DNA of 19,387 nt from positions 1 to 19,387 of the forward strand of contig QYPU01000114.1 of the NCBI GenBank assembly GCA_007280145.1, given 5' to 3'. This DNA comes from Dehalococcoidia bacterium. Its GTDB lineage: Bacteria > Chloroflexota > Dehalococcoidia > GIF9 > UBA5629. The translations under genes and the position numbers were made by a program. Below, piece by piece: positions 1 to 7,677 of the stretch. Numbering within the stretch: the first letter of the stretch is position 1; each line of letters begins with the position of its first letter. The notes under the pieces were generated by a model that saw nothing but the letters and a program-made list of their open reading frames with translations, was not told the DNA's origin and did not search any database.

Positions 1-61
1 CACACATCCTTACGGATACTACGTCCTGAACGTAGCGCGTCTGCCATTCCGCCACTTCGGC
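1..61 (-). tRNA. tRNA-Leu (CAG), 3' part beyond window edge
   Basis: Read on the minus strand, the 5' end is at 61 (GCCGAAG acceptor arm), followed by a Leu-type D arm. The anticodon stem CTACG/CGTAG encloses the loop TTCAGGA, so the anticodon is CAG, reading CTG. A long variable arm (stem ATCC/GGAT with a GTAA loop) follows, as expected of a class II tRNA-Leu. The T arm and the 3' half of the acceptor lie outside the window. It is the second gene of a tandem with tRNA-Val, separated by one base. Confidence 0.9.
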
Positions 62-62
62 A

Positions 63-135
63 TGGGCAGTACTGGACTTGAACCAGTGACCTCTTGCGTG
101 TGAAGCAAGCGCTCTAACCACTGAGCTAACCGCCC
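63..135 (-). tRNA. tRNA-Val (CAC)
   Basis: This is a complete 73-nt cloverleaf on the minus strand. The acceptor arm GGGCGGT pairs with ACTGCCC (one G-T wobble) and the discriminator is A. The D stem is GCTC/GAGC. The anticodon stem CTTGC/GCAAG encloses loop TTCACAC, giving anticodon CAC for GTG codons. The T stem ACTGG/CCAGT has loop TTCAAGT. CCA is not encoded. It lies just upstream of tRNA-Leu, and both are probably transcribed from the promoter at 241-269. Confidence 0.95.
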
Positions 136-187
136 AAAATCCTATTTATCTTGTCCCCAAGCCCGTCTGAAAATCGACCAAAGCAAG

Positions 188-221
188 AGGTCTTTTTGTT
201 CACCTTCGGGCCTAAAGACCT
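188..221 (-). repeat. Inverted repeat in the tRNA leader
   Basis: Positions 188-195 (aggtcttt) and 214-221 (aaagacct) are perfect 8-bp inverted arms around an 18-nt loop. The hairpin lies between the putative promoter and tRNA-Val. No T-run follows on either strand, so it is not an obvious terminator. It could be a processing signal for the tRNA precursor. Confidence 0.45.
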
Positions 222-240
222 ACCTCTGCTCCGCTCCTAA

Positions 241-269
241 ATTATATATAGTGGCGACAATGGCGTCAA
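241..269 (-). promoter_or_regulatory. Sigma70-type promoter for the tRNA pair
   Basis: On the minus strand a -35 box TTGACG (269 to 264) is separated by exactly 17 nt from a perfect -10 box TATAAT (246 to 241). Transcription would begin near 234 and run into tRNA-Val at 135. This leaves a leader of about 100 nt that contains the inverted repeat listed at 188-221. Confidence 0.7.
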
Positions 270-300
270 CTGCAATGAGGGTTGAGACGCCAACTATAAT

Positions 301-1247
301 TGACCAAAAGACAACAAAATCTTCTTAGCACACGAATTACTATCTCCTCAACTTGAGGTATCAATGATGCTAGCTACTATCCCTATCAAGCTAGAAAGGT
401 CACACTGGCCCGTATTTCCTCATTAGCCTGATATCTTCATCGACTTCGTCGCGGCGCAGGTGAGCGCACTATTTCGTACCTTTGCAAAGGTGTAGATGTA
501 TAGATGCAGCCCTCCAAGGTGCGACCTCATTGAAAGGTCCCTAGGGGGGAGGGGCCCCCCTATCCGACGGAAGTGTTTAAGATGCCATGAAAGAACGGCA
601 ATGAGCTACACTGCCACGTCTATTCCGGGGAAAGAGAAACCTTGCGATGGCGCATGCCTCTTGCCGAACCGACCACACAATTGACGAAGTGTACTCTGCC
701 TTTTAGAGACCGTCGTTAGTAGTCTGGTCAATCATAGGCAATGTATCTGGCAAAAAGTCTTTGAAAAGAAAGTCTTGATAATGAGGTAACAAGATGGTTT
801 ATCGTTCAGTCACGCTCGGGGTTCGAATCCAACTCAGTAACTCGAGTTGTTCAATACGCAGAGCTTTTTGTGCGACTTTCCCATTTGCCTAAAATCGCTG
901 CAGTATGTCCTTCCGCTGCCTATTATCAACTGCACATTTCAGGCTAACGTGCCCTGGCTACACAGTTCTGGACAAATCTTTGTCGGTAGGGCACAATACC
1001 AAGACAAGATTCCCTCACTTTTTCTGTCCTCTTCCAAGCTTACCTGTCTATGATGAACAGAATAAATGGGGGAGCTTGAAATAAGCGAGAGAGTCCTTTG
1101 AACATCCCTTAATCGGAATGTTATTGTTTAGCTCTAAGACAGGTCAGCTATAGTCCATGCCATTTGTATCGGAATGAGACGAGGAGTGAACACCACAAAT
1201 GTTGCCGAGAGTCACTGAAATACCGCTGTTTGGTGTTAGAAACTCGC
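301..1247. other. Gene-poor interval of about 950 bp
   Basis: I see no convincing gene here. The two open frames on the plus strand (496-684 and 847-1053) lack a good ribosome binding site, have unnatural composition and match nothing I recognise. The interval contains a GC-rich hairpin at 542-562 (tagggggg and ccccccta around a 5-nt loop). A short stretch near 819-835 resembles a tRNA T-loop (ggttcgaatcc), but it does not fold as a tRNA. Confidence 0.5.
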
Positions 1248-2036
1248 TCAGGTTAGTAAAAATCCTCCATCCGCGATAATAGTCTCCCCAGTCACATAAC
1301 TGGAAGCATCAGACGCCAGATAAATTATAGCACCGACCATATCGTCAGGGTCACCTACACGCTGCAATGGCAATGCCTTCGCAAACGCTGACTTTTGTTC
1401 CTTCATCTCCACCTCCGGAACATCAAACCAGCGGGAGTCGAAAAGACGGGTAGCCACACCTCCAGGGGCTACAGCATTCACCCTTATATTATATGGGGCT
1501 AACTCCAGTGCCATAGACTTGGTTGCCATTATAACAGCAGCCTTAGCAATAGAGTATGGGCCTATAGAATGTTCAGGTTTATATCCGTCAATCGAGGACA
1601 CATTGATTATTTTACCCCCGCCATGCTCTTTCATTACCCTGGCTACAGCCTGACTGAGGAAATACAAACCCTTCAAATTCAGGTTCATTATTGAGTCCCA
1701 CAACCGCTCCTCTATATCCAACACTGTCGACAAGGCCGGGCTACTACCGGCATTATTGACCAGTATATCAATCCTGCCAAATTCAGCCATCACTGTCTCT
1801 ACCAACCTATGTATATCCTCCATCCTGCCAACATGAGCTGCCACCGGCAATGCTTTCCTGCCCACACCTCTGATTTCATCAGCTACCTTCTCCAGGTCAG
1901 GCAACTTCCGGCTGGCTACCACCACATCAGCTCCAGCCTCAGCAAATCCCAGAGCAGTAGCACGGCCAATACCACGACTACCCCCGGTCACCAGCGCCAC
2001 TTCCCCTTCAAGGGAAAATCGAGAAAGACCAAGCAT
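1248..2036 (-). CDS. SDR-family NAD(P)-dependent oxidoreductase
   Basis: This 262-aa protein is a classical short-chain dehydrogenase of usual length. The dinucleotide-binding TGGSRGIG lies at residues 17-24, NNAG at 94-97, the structural Asn at 120, and the catalytic Ser148, Tyr161 and Lys165 (YSIAK). The C-terminal end IADGG is typical of FabG-like members. It probably oxidises a hydroxyacyl-CoA or alcohol, or reduces the corresponding ketone; the substrate cannot be read from sequence. The ATG at 2036 has GGAGGT 6 nt upstream (2043-2048). A strong promoter lies directly upstream at 2070-2098, so it is transcribed on its own, away from the acyl-CoA genes. It may supply the 3-hydroxyacyl-CoA dehydrogenase step of the locus (inference). 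Confidence 0.93.
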   Translation of the reverse strand: MLGLSRFSLEGEVALVTGGSRGIGRATALGFAEAGADVVVASRKLPDLEKVADEIRGVGRKALPVAAHVGRMEDIHRLVETVMAEFGRIDILVNNAGSSPALSTVLDIEERLWDSIMNLNLKGLYFLSQAVARVMKEHGGGKIINVSSIDGYKPEHSIGPYSIAKAAVIMATKSMALELAPYNIRVNAVAPGGVATRLFDSRWFDVPEVEMKEQKSAFAKALPLQRVGDPDDMVGAIIYLASDASSYVTGETIIADGGFLLT

Positions 2037-2069
2037 ACTTATACCTCCATTACTTAATTTCTGAAGACA

Positions 2070-2098
2070 ATAATAGCATATTTATTTCAGGATGCCAA
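2070..2098 (-). promoter_or_regulatory. Extended -10 promoter of the SDR gene
   Basis: On the minus strand, -35 TTGGCA (2098 to 2093) and -10 TATTAT (2075 to 2070) are 17 nt apart. The bases TGC directly before the -10 make it an extended -10 element. The predicted start near 2063 gives a leader of about 26 nt carrying the GGAGGT ribosome binding site. Confidence 0.65.
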
Positions 2099-2217
2099 AT
2101 TAAATCATCTAAAATGATTACATGAAAAAGCTGACTTCTTGGAGCAGAGTAGGCTTCAATCGGTGCTGCGCTACTACTCCCCGAATGACTTCAAGGAGCT
2201 GATGCTCATACAACAGA

Positions 2218-2505
2218 CTAGTGAGACACTCGGCCAGACTCTTCCTGAATCAGTTTGTCTCGATAATCAGTAACATAGGAACAGTCAGGACCAGCGCATT
2301 TCTCTATCTTGAGCCTGATTGCCTTATCAAATTTCTGTTTCTTGTCCTCAAGAGCTTTCTGTTTATACCGATTATACCAGGCACACTTCGTCGACCAATC
2401 ATTATTGACCATAATAGTGACAAAGTCATCGACCAAATCACACCTAATAGTGGTCGCCGTGATTTGCCATCTGGCTGGCTTAAGTTCCGCCTTTGCTTCA
2501 GTCAT
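2218..2505 (-). CDS. Small conserved-looking protein of unknown function (95 aa)
   Basis: I do not recognise this protein. The ATG at 2505 has AGGAG 7 nt upstream (2513-2517), which supports translation. It is charged and lysine-rich in the middle (around residues 46-70, probably helical), with Cys22, Cys41, and a Cys-x4-Cys pair near residues 70-75 that could bind metal or form a disulfide. There is no signal peptide or membrane segment. The N-terminal third (ARWQITATTIRCD, then VTIMV) reads like beta strands. It sits between the SDR and PaaK-like genes on the same strand but is separated by gaps, so it may be transcribed alone. The overlapping plus-strand frames look like shadows. Confidence 0.6.
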   Translation of the reverse strand: MTEAKAELKPARWQITATTIRCDLVDDFVTIMVNNDWSTKCAWYNRYKQKALEDKKQKFDKAIRLKIEKCAGPDCSYVTDYRDKLIQEESGRVSH

Positions 2506-2539
2506 TGTTAATCTCCTTTCTTCACGCTCTTTTTCATTT

Positions 2540-2608
2540 CTATCTTAGATTGTTTAAACTGCTCAATTCCTCAATCCGACGCTGCATTTCCGCCCTTTCC
2601 TCTATCAT
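2540..2608 (-). CDS. Possible 22-codon leader ORF upstream of the 95-aa gene
   Basis: An ATG at 2608 opens a 22-codon frame ending at TAG (2540-2542), 34 nt before the start of the 95-aa gene. The peptide (MIEERAEMQRRIEEL...) is a heptad-like charged helix. The ribosome binding site is weak (AAGG about 7 nt upstream). It could be a leader peptide or the tail of a decayed gene, and it may equally be chance. Confidence 0.2.
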   Translation of the reverse strand: MIEERAEMQRRIEELSSLNNLR

Positions 2609-2787
2609 AGAGTAGCCTTAGCATTGGCTATGTCTGAAAGTAAACCCAGCCTCAAGCCAAGCCATAGGATACATTCGACAGCTAAGCACAATAAAACGCT
2701 AGGTACACTTGCCGGAAATTCAGCCATTGGCTCTTTTCTGCAACCGTAGATACAGGGTAAATCTTAAGAGTAGCTTTTATGCTGAAC

Positions 2788-4071
2788 TCAATAAACCCGC
2801 TCATCAACTATCAGTTTGTGAAACTCGGGTATTACCTCTTTGGCTACGAATTCAACACGGTCGAGCTTGATTCTTACCGCTTCGCTTACCGCTTTGATTA
2901 ACTGCTGTGTCAACTTTTCTTTGTCAATCCCATCCTCAGCTTTAAGCTCTACTTTAAGTGTCAACTCATCTCGATGACCTGACCTGGTGACTACTGCCTG
3001 ATACTGTGCGATTTGTGAGAATCCGGCAAGCGCTGGCTCGAGCTGACGGGGGTGTATAAACATACCTCTTGTTCTAACAGCATCGCCCACTCTGCCCAAG
3101 AGGCGTGTTATGCGAAGTGCAGTCCTGCCACAGGGGCAAGGCTCCTCTATCCAACCAGCAAGGTCTCCGGTGCCAAAACGTATCAACGGGTAAGTCTCAT
3201 CGATTGGAGTCACCACTATTTCGCCTACCTCATCGGGGCCAACTGGCTTTCCAGTTTCGTAGCTGATTATCTCTATGATAACATCCTCGGCGATATGCAT
3301 GCCATTCTTCTCACTGCATTCGTAGGCTATCATACCGACATCGGCCGTTCCATAGGCATCCCCGGTAGCAATCCCATACTTTTTCTCAACCAGCTCTCTG
3401 ATTGGCCCACCACCCATCTCGCCACCAATCATAGCTAATCTGAGGTTAAAATCTTTACGGATGTCATAGCCCATTTCCTCAGCCTTGTTGATGATATTCA
3501 TGAAAAAGCTTGTAGTGCCGTAAAATCCAGTCACTTTGAGATGATGCATAACCTGGACTTGAAGTTCGGTATTTCCCACTCCCATAGGTATGACCGTAAC
3601 TCCAGCCCGTCTCAACATCTCATCAATCATGAGACCAGCCGGTACAAGGTGATACATCCATGTATTGACAGCGATGTCTCCCTTCTTAAAGCCCGCAGCT
3701 TTGACCATGTGAACATGCCGCCGCCAGAAGCTTTCGCTTTGATGATGGGGGTCGTAGATGGGGCCTGGGGAGACATAAACCCTTTCCAAATCTTCTATGG
3801 GAGCGGTCACAAGGCCACCAAAAGGGGGATTGGCCTTGTATAATTCGACCAGCTCGTCCTTTCTCAGGATAGGCAAGTCCTCCAGGTCCTTAATGCTGTA
3901 CACTGCTGAAGGGGCAATGCCTGCCTTATCAAATCTCGCCTTGATTGCTGGGGCTTTTTCATAGGCATAAGCAACCAGCTCTCTTAGTCTGCCATCGAGA
4001 TACTTCTGTCTCTCCTCTCGGGACATCTTCTCCATGACTTCAATAGAGGGTATGGATTTCTTGTCTTTCAT
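2788..4071 (-). CDS. PaaK-type acyl-/aryl-CoA ligase (AMP-forming, phenylacetate-CoA ligase family)
   Basis: This is an adenylate-forming enzyme that joins a carboxylic acid to CoA using ATP. The frame is open from an ATG at 4089, but AGGAGGAG sits just before the internal ATG at 4071. I therefore place the start there, giving a 427-aa protein. PaaK-like landmarks (from this start): YGTAD around 240-244, the LIRFGTGDLA block around 300-310, CPCGRT just after it, and the C-terminal hinge LGRVGDAVRTRGMFIHP. The usual Ser/Thr-rich ATP loop (SSGTTG) is replaced by VSPGPIYDP near residue 100. This marks a recognised PaaK subfamily rather than obvious damage. The substrate is unknown; an aromatic or branched acid is plausible from context. 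It has its own promoter at 4106-4134. Confidence 0.88.
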   Translation of the reverse strand: MKDKKSIPSIEVMEKMSREERQKYLDGRLRELVAYAYEKAPAIKARFDKAGIAPSAVYSIKDLEDLPILRKDELVELYKANPPFGGLVTAPIEDLERVYVSPGPIYDPHHQSESFWRRHVHMVKAAGFKKGDIAVNTWMYHLVPAGLMIDEMLRRAGVTVIPMGVGNTELQVQVMHHLKVTGFYGTTSFFMNIINKAEEMGYDIRKDFNLRLAMIGGEMGGGPIRELVEKKYGIATGDAYGTADVGMIAYECSEKNGMHIAEDVIIEIISYETGKPVGPDEVGEIVVTPIDETYPLIRFGTGDLAGWIEEPCPCGRTALRITRLLGRVGDAVRTRGMFIHPRQLEPALAGFSQIAQYQAVVTRSGHRDELTLKVELKAEDGIDKEKLTQQLIKAVSEAVRIKLDRVEFVAKEVIPEFHKLIVDERVY

Positions 4072-4105
4072 TGTTCTCCTCCTCTGCATTTGTAGGTTGT
4101 GTGGA

Positions 4106-4134
4106 ATTATGCCTAATTTATAAAGTTTTCACAA
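4106..4134 (-). promoter_or_regulatory. Promoter of the PaaK-like ligase gene
   Basis: On the minus strand, -35 TTGTGA (4134 to 4129) and -10 CATAAT (4111 to 4106) are separated by 17 nt. The predicted start near 4099 leaves a leader of about 28 nt before the ATG at 4071. This supports the downstream start, because the ATG at 4089 would lie about 10 nt from the 5' end with no ribosome binding site. Confidence 0.55.
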
Positions 4135-4334
4135 CCCTCCGTACTCGTCCACATGATTACTATACTTAGGTATGAGTCCTCTGTGCCCTTCCTACATGGC
4201 CATTGAGTTTGGGTAAGCGTGGTGGTAAAACAAACAGTTTTATGCCTTTCCTTTGGCACCCCTCCTCAGAGGCATCTTCGAATTCTGATCCCCCCTCTAC
4301 TTGAACAGCTCTTCTAGTTTATCTATATCTTAGA

Positions 4335-5318
4335 CTAATAGGTTAGCCCTTTTTCACCTAGCTGCTGTGACCAACTAGTTAACAGAGTTCTTGGTTGCAG
4401 AACTTTATCAGATGCTGAGTAGGGATCAACTTCCCCAGTTTCTACCATTGCCATATACCTGCTCAGTTCTTTATCTTGCTTGATTAATCTAAGAAGGTCT
4501 CCCACAACTCTATGCTTTATCACTTCTATAAATTCCGTCCGGCGCTGCTCCTTGCGTCGTTGGTACAACAAGCCACTTTTTTCCGATGCCTTAAGATGTT
4601 TCTCAATTTGCCTGTAGAGTTCCCTGATGCCCACATTGTTAATTGCTTCAGTAGCCAGCACCGGTGGTTGCCAATGGTTTTGCTTCCGATAGAGCTGTAT
4701 CATCTCTAATGCGGTCACTAGATTATCAGCTCCGGGGCGATCAGCCTTGTTAACTAGAAAGATATCAGCGGCCTCTAACAAGCCTGCCTTCATTGTCTGA
4801 ATAGTATCTCCAGACTCGGGAACTAAAACTACCACAGTAGTGTCTGCATTTTGCATGATATCCAGCTCAGTCTGACCCACCCCAACTGTCTCTACCAAGA
4901 TAAAATCCTTCCCAAAGGCACTCAGCAGCTTGACAACATTGCTGGTAGTCCGTGGTAATCCTCCTTGACTGCCACGGGTTGCCATACTGCGTATGAAGAC
5001 CCCCTTATCAAGGTAGTGCTGCTGCATTCTTATCCTATCCCCGAGAACAGCGCCGCCAGTAAAGGGACTGGTGGGATCAGCAGCAATTATACCAACTGTA
5101 AATCCCTGCTGCCTCATAATTGCTGTCAAGCGGTCAACAATGGTACTCTTACCCGCCCCTGGCGGTCCAGTTATACCTATGCAATAAGCCTTACCCAAAT
5201 GAGGATAAATCAGCTTTATTATATCCAGTGATTCAGCACTCCCCCTTTCTACCTTTGTGATTAACCGTGATAGAGACAACACGTCTCCGGCCAGCATCTG
5301 TTCAACTAGCTTCATCAT
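4335..5318 (-). CDS. meaB: MeaB/ArgK-type GTPase, chaperone of B12-dependent acyl-CoA mutase
   Basis: This G3E-family P-loop GTPase loads and protects adenosylcobalamin in methylmalonyl-CoA mutase and relatives. The 327-aa length is normal. The P-loop GPPGAGKS is at residues 51-58, the switch region DPTSPF and LGDR at about 81-95, ETVGVGQTE at 143-151, and the base-recognition NKAD at 190-193. The start is one of two adjacent ATGs (5318 and 5315), with AGGAG about 9 nt upstream. The gene lies in the left, minus-strand arm, whereas the only mutase genes in the window are on the plus strand at 16019-18082. This partner relationship ties the two arms into one functional locus. The family assignment is secure; pairing with this particular mutase is inference. 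Confidence 0.95.
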   Translation of the reverse strand: MMKLVEQMLAGDVLSLSRLITKVERGSAESLDIIKLIYPHLGKAYCIGITGPPGAGKSTIVDRLTAIMRQQGFTVGIIAADPTSPFTGGAVLGDRIRMQQHYLDKGVFIRSMATRGSQGGLPRTTSNVVKLLSAFGKDFILVETVGVGQTELDIMQNADTTVVVLVPESGDTIQTMKAGLLEAADIFLVNKADRPGADNLVTALEMIQLYRKQNHWQPPVLATEAINNVGIRELYRQIEKHLKASEKSGLLYQRRKEQRRTEFIEVIKHRVVGDLLRLIKQDKELSRYMAMVETGEVDPYSASDKVLQPRTLLTSWSQQLGEKGLTY

Positions 5319-5623
5319 TATGAAAAGCTCCTATTTTCTCTCTGCATTCTGATCCTATTGGAATATGAGCACCACTCTATTCGGGATTTCTCATTCTAGC
5401 TCATAGGATGAGTAACTTCCATTGCCTTGTCGCTGCCAGCTTTGATGGTATTCCCGTGGTGTTTGACTGTCAAGGCTATGCATGGTTTGTTCACTATTTT
5501 ACTAAAGATACTGAGCAAAAGCGGAATTACCATATAGTTGGTGCCTTGTATAGTTGACTTGAATCACTCATCTTCTCAATCTCATCAAAAAGCCTCAAAG
5601 TACGGACAGTTGGCGGGTACAGC
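5319..5623. other. Intergenic region between meaB and tetR
   Basis: About 305 bp without a supported gene. Apart from the candidate meaB promoter and palindrome at 5445-5473, I see only very short open frames and no clear terminator hairpin after tetR. Confidence 0.5.
5445..5473 (-). promoter_or_regulatory. Candidate meaB promoter with overlapping palindrome
   Basis: On the minus strand a perfect -35 TTGACA (5473 to 5468) is 17 nt from TACCAT (5450 to 5445), a weaker -10. The leader to meaB would be about 120 nt. Positions 5463-5473 form a perfect 5-1-5 palindrome (ttgac-t-gtcaa) over the -35 box, a possible operator. Confidence 0.4.
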
Positions 5624-6205
5624 TTACTCTGTAGGAGTTCTTACCGCAGCAAAAATCGTCTCTGCAAAATCGTCAGCGAGTGCAGTGAGGCTATATGACT
5701 GATTGTGTACAAGCCAGATTTGGACTAAACGAGCCAAGCCGCCGAAATATATGTTGGACATTACGAAAATGTTAATATCCTGCCTGACGTCTCCAAGCTT
5801 CTGCCCCTCCCGCAAGATGCCCATAAAGGTCTGACCAGTCTGCCTTACATTTTTCCAGCCATCAGATGATTCACGCCAACTCTTAACCGATGTACTTATA
5901 TTCACAACCCAGCTAACCTGCGGGTTATTCTCATAGAAATAAAGATAATACCACGTCATCTTTCGCAGTTTGTTCATGGTTCCGCGCACGCCAATGAAAT
6001 GCTCGTTAAGCTCAGTTATCATTTGCTTCGTTTTTTCGTTGGTAATAGCCATAACGAGATCATCTTTGCTGGCGAAATGTTTATAGATGCTCGCAGGAGC
6101 TATTCCGGACCTCTTAGCTATCTCTCTTATCGTCGCTTTATGAAAGTCCAGATTATCAAATACATCAAAGGACGCGTGGACAATACGTTCTCTTGTTGTT
6201 GTCAT
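5624..6205 (-). CDS. TetR/AcrR-family transcriptional regulator
   Basis: This 193-aa protein has the TetR layout. The N-terminal helix-turn-helix is at residues 5-50, with the recognition segment TIREIAKRSGIAPASIYKHFASKDDL. A variable, tryptophan-rich ligand-binding domain follows. TetR proteins next to acyl-CoA genes often respond to CoA esters or the free acid and repress catabolic operons (family knowledge). It is the last gene of the minus-strand arm, facing away from the liv operon, and only an insertion sequence separates them. It is therefore a good candidate regulator of the locus (inference). The ATG at 6205 lacks a clear ribosome binding site; a GAGAGG lies about 25 nt upstream, too far to be convincing. 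Confidence 0.9.
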   Translation of the reverse strand: MTTTRERIVHASFDVFDNLDFHKATIREIAKRSGIAPASIYKHFASKDDLVMAITNEKTKQMITELNEHFIGVRGTMNKLRKMTWYYLYFYENNPQVSWVVNISTSVKSWRESSDGWKNVRQTGQTFMGILREGQKLGDVRQDINIFVMSNIYFGGLARLVQIWLVHNQSYSLTALADDFAETIFAAVRTPTE

Positions 6206-6281
6206 AACGTAGATCTTTAATGATGCCTACCTCTCTAAAATGTAAGTGTTTTACTGCGTCCTGCTTTTATATTTAGCACTT

Positions 6282-6287
6282 ATTATA
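6282..6287 (-). promoter_or_regulatory. Candidate -10 box of tetR
   Basis: The minus strand carries a perfect TATAAT (6287 to 6282), about 77 bp upstream of the tetR ATG, but the matching -35 region is poor (GATGTT at 17 nt). The leader contains 6-bp inverted arms taagtg (6243-6248) and cactta (about 6277-6282) bracketing the expected start site, which could serve autoregulation. Confidence 0.35.
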
Positions 6288-6386
6288 ACAAAAACTTTTC
6301 CAAAAACATCTTTGCTAAATTCAACTCGGTTAAGCCAAGCCGGGTCAGTCTATTCTAATTGAATAATGAGCCTGAATAGAAGGGGT

Positions 6387-7466
6387 TCAGGCAACCCGGT
6401 TAGTAAATCTTGAGATTTGTTGAAAGAGATTGGAGCGAGCTTTTACCATCCTTTCTGCAAATTGATTATCGTTCATTTGATTGACGATTGTACTGAGTTT
6501 TTCGAGGGTCATGCCGGGATGCAGGTAACTCTCAGCCCGGGGCACAGATTTCAGCCTTTCATAGGGTGTCCTCACCTCCTCATAGGGATAAGTTTTCTTG
6601 CTCTTGCCTTTGTGATCGGTCACCGTCACCGGGAAGAAACAAGGGCGGCGGAAGTTGATATAGGGATTGAAGAGGTCTCTATTGAACTCATTGATCAGTT
6701 CAGCGCACCTCTGGGGGATATAAGCATATCCCAACTGCTTGCGCACCACAGTGCCGTTCTTAGACTCCACGAGGCCGTTATCATTGGTGTGTCTGGCTCT
6801 GGATTTGGTAAACCGAATTAACAGCTTGTTCAAGAGAGCGGCGATCGTCTTGTTCACAAATTCAGACCCATTATCGGAGTGAAACCCCCTGATGATAAAG
6901 GGGAATTGGACTAACCTGTTTTCTAGGACCGGTACCAGGTAGGCTTCAGATATCCTCTGCACAGAGGCTACTATCTCCCACTGGGTGACCTCATCCACGG
7001 CATTGATATGATATACCCCCTTTTGATCGTTGAAGTCCCCTTGATGAATTGTGTCGATTCGAATGTAACCGGGCAGCCCCTTCGGGTCCGGTTTGGCGCG
7101 CTCCCCGATCTTGGGCACAGCTGGTTTTGTCCTAGTAAATCGCCTGGTCATACCCCGATAGGTGTTACTTCTTCGCAGGTTGTATAGATGGGCAATAGAT
7201 ATCCTGGCGATGTTCCCGAACTCGGTATGCCCATAAACTCCCCACTCTCGCTCCATAACCCTTTTGGTGGCTGGCCCGCTTAAATACCCGTGCAATTCAT
7301 CCGTCCTGGCTAATAATATCACATCTGACGGCGTATACTTCCGCGGAAAGCGGTGCCTCCTGTATTGCGTTCTCCTCAATCGTCCTGTCTGCTGGTATTC
7401 CCTTATGAGGCTTGATGCTTGTGACCTGGAATATCCCGTAACCTTCTGTATATAATATATCGGCAT
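6387..7466 (-). CDS. Transposase, DDE/integrase catalytic part (downstream frame)
   Basis: A 359-residue frame holding the C-terminal half of the HTH region (VTGYSRSQASSLIREY) and an rve-type catalytic core. The DDE residues are visible as IDTIHQGD (about 138), FHSDNGSEF (about 197) and NGLVESKNG (about 233). C-terminal NPYINFRRPC and TPYERLKSV resemble the IS481-like group. The ATG at 7466 is preceded by AAAGGAG, but this probably reflects upstream codons rather than a true start. The protein reads as the continuation of the 80-aa frame at 7403-7645 in the -1 frame. The element is probably inactive unless ribosomes shift frame or this part is expressed separately. Confidence 0.8.
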   Translation of the reverse strand: MPIYYIQKVTGYSRSQASSLIREYQQTGRLRRTQYRRHRFPRKYTPSDVILLARTDELHGYLSGPATKRVMEREWGVYGHTEFGNIARISIAHLYNLRRSNTYRGMTRRFTRTKPAVPKIGERAKPDPKGLPGYIRIDTIHQGDFNDQKGVYHINAVDEVTQWEIVASVQRISEAYLVPVLENRLVQFPFIIRGFHSDNGSEFVNKTIAALLNKLLIRFTKSRARHTNDNGLVESKNGTVVRKQLGYAYIPQRCAELINEFNRDLFNPYINFRRPCFFPVTVTDHKGKSKKTYPYEEVRTPYERLKSVPRAESYLHPGMTLEKLSTIVNQMNDNQFAERMVKARSNLFQQISRFTNRVA

Positions 7467-7645
7467 ATCACTCCTTTCTCCTCTCTCTTGAGACGATGAT
7501 ATCTAAATCTTATCAGCACCTCCTCTATCCAACGGTATTTCTCTTTAGCCGTTAGACCCCTGAACTCTACTGCCTCACTCCCCTCCAGAAATTGCCTGAC
7601 TTGCTCTATTGTTTGTAGACTTTCGTCGTTCATGATTAGTTGCAT
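7403..7645 (-). pseudogene. Transposase N-terminal part (upstream frame, frameshifted)
   Basis: An 80-codon frame whose first 60 or so residues (EQVRQFLEG, EFRGLTAKEKYRWIEEVL) look like the N-terminal HTH segment of the transposase continued at 6387-7466. After CRYI the frame runs into unrelated residues and stops. At the junction the minus strand reads TATAT twice in a row. Removing 5 bases gives CGA TAT ATA CAG and joins the two frames into RYIQKVTGYSRSQ. A small tandem duplication therefore probably broke the gene. I see no A6G-type or other canonical slippery heptamer in the overlap. The start could be the ATG at 7645 or at 7633; neither has a good ribosome binding site. Confidence 0.65.
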
Positions 7646-7677
7646 GTCCCAATCATAAACGAGTTGCCTTAGTCCTT

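Noticed and set aside
815..850. Third tRNA gene
   Set aside because: Only the T-loop consensus is present. The T stem does not pair and there is no D or anticodon arm.
496..1053. Two plus-strand open frames (496-684, 847-1053) as genes
   Set aside because: No usable ribosome binding site, odd composition and no recognisable protein features.
2121..2272. Plus-strand frame encoding RYYSPNDFKELMLIQQ-like sequence
   Set aside because: It reads somewhat protein-like but has no ATG or ribosome binding site, starts just after a stop codon and overlaps the 3' end of the better-supported 95-aa gene. It may be a gene fragment but I cannot support it.
4072..4089. Upstream ATG at 4089 as start of the PaaK-like gene
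   Set aside because: It has no ribosome binding site and lies too near the predicted transcript start, whereas AGGAGGAG directly precedes the ATG at 4071.
7403..7499. Programmed -1 frameshift in the IS transposase
   Set aside because: No slippery heptamer such as A-AAA-AAG is present in the overlap, while a tandem TATAT duplication explains the frame change.
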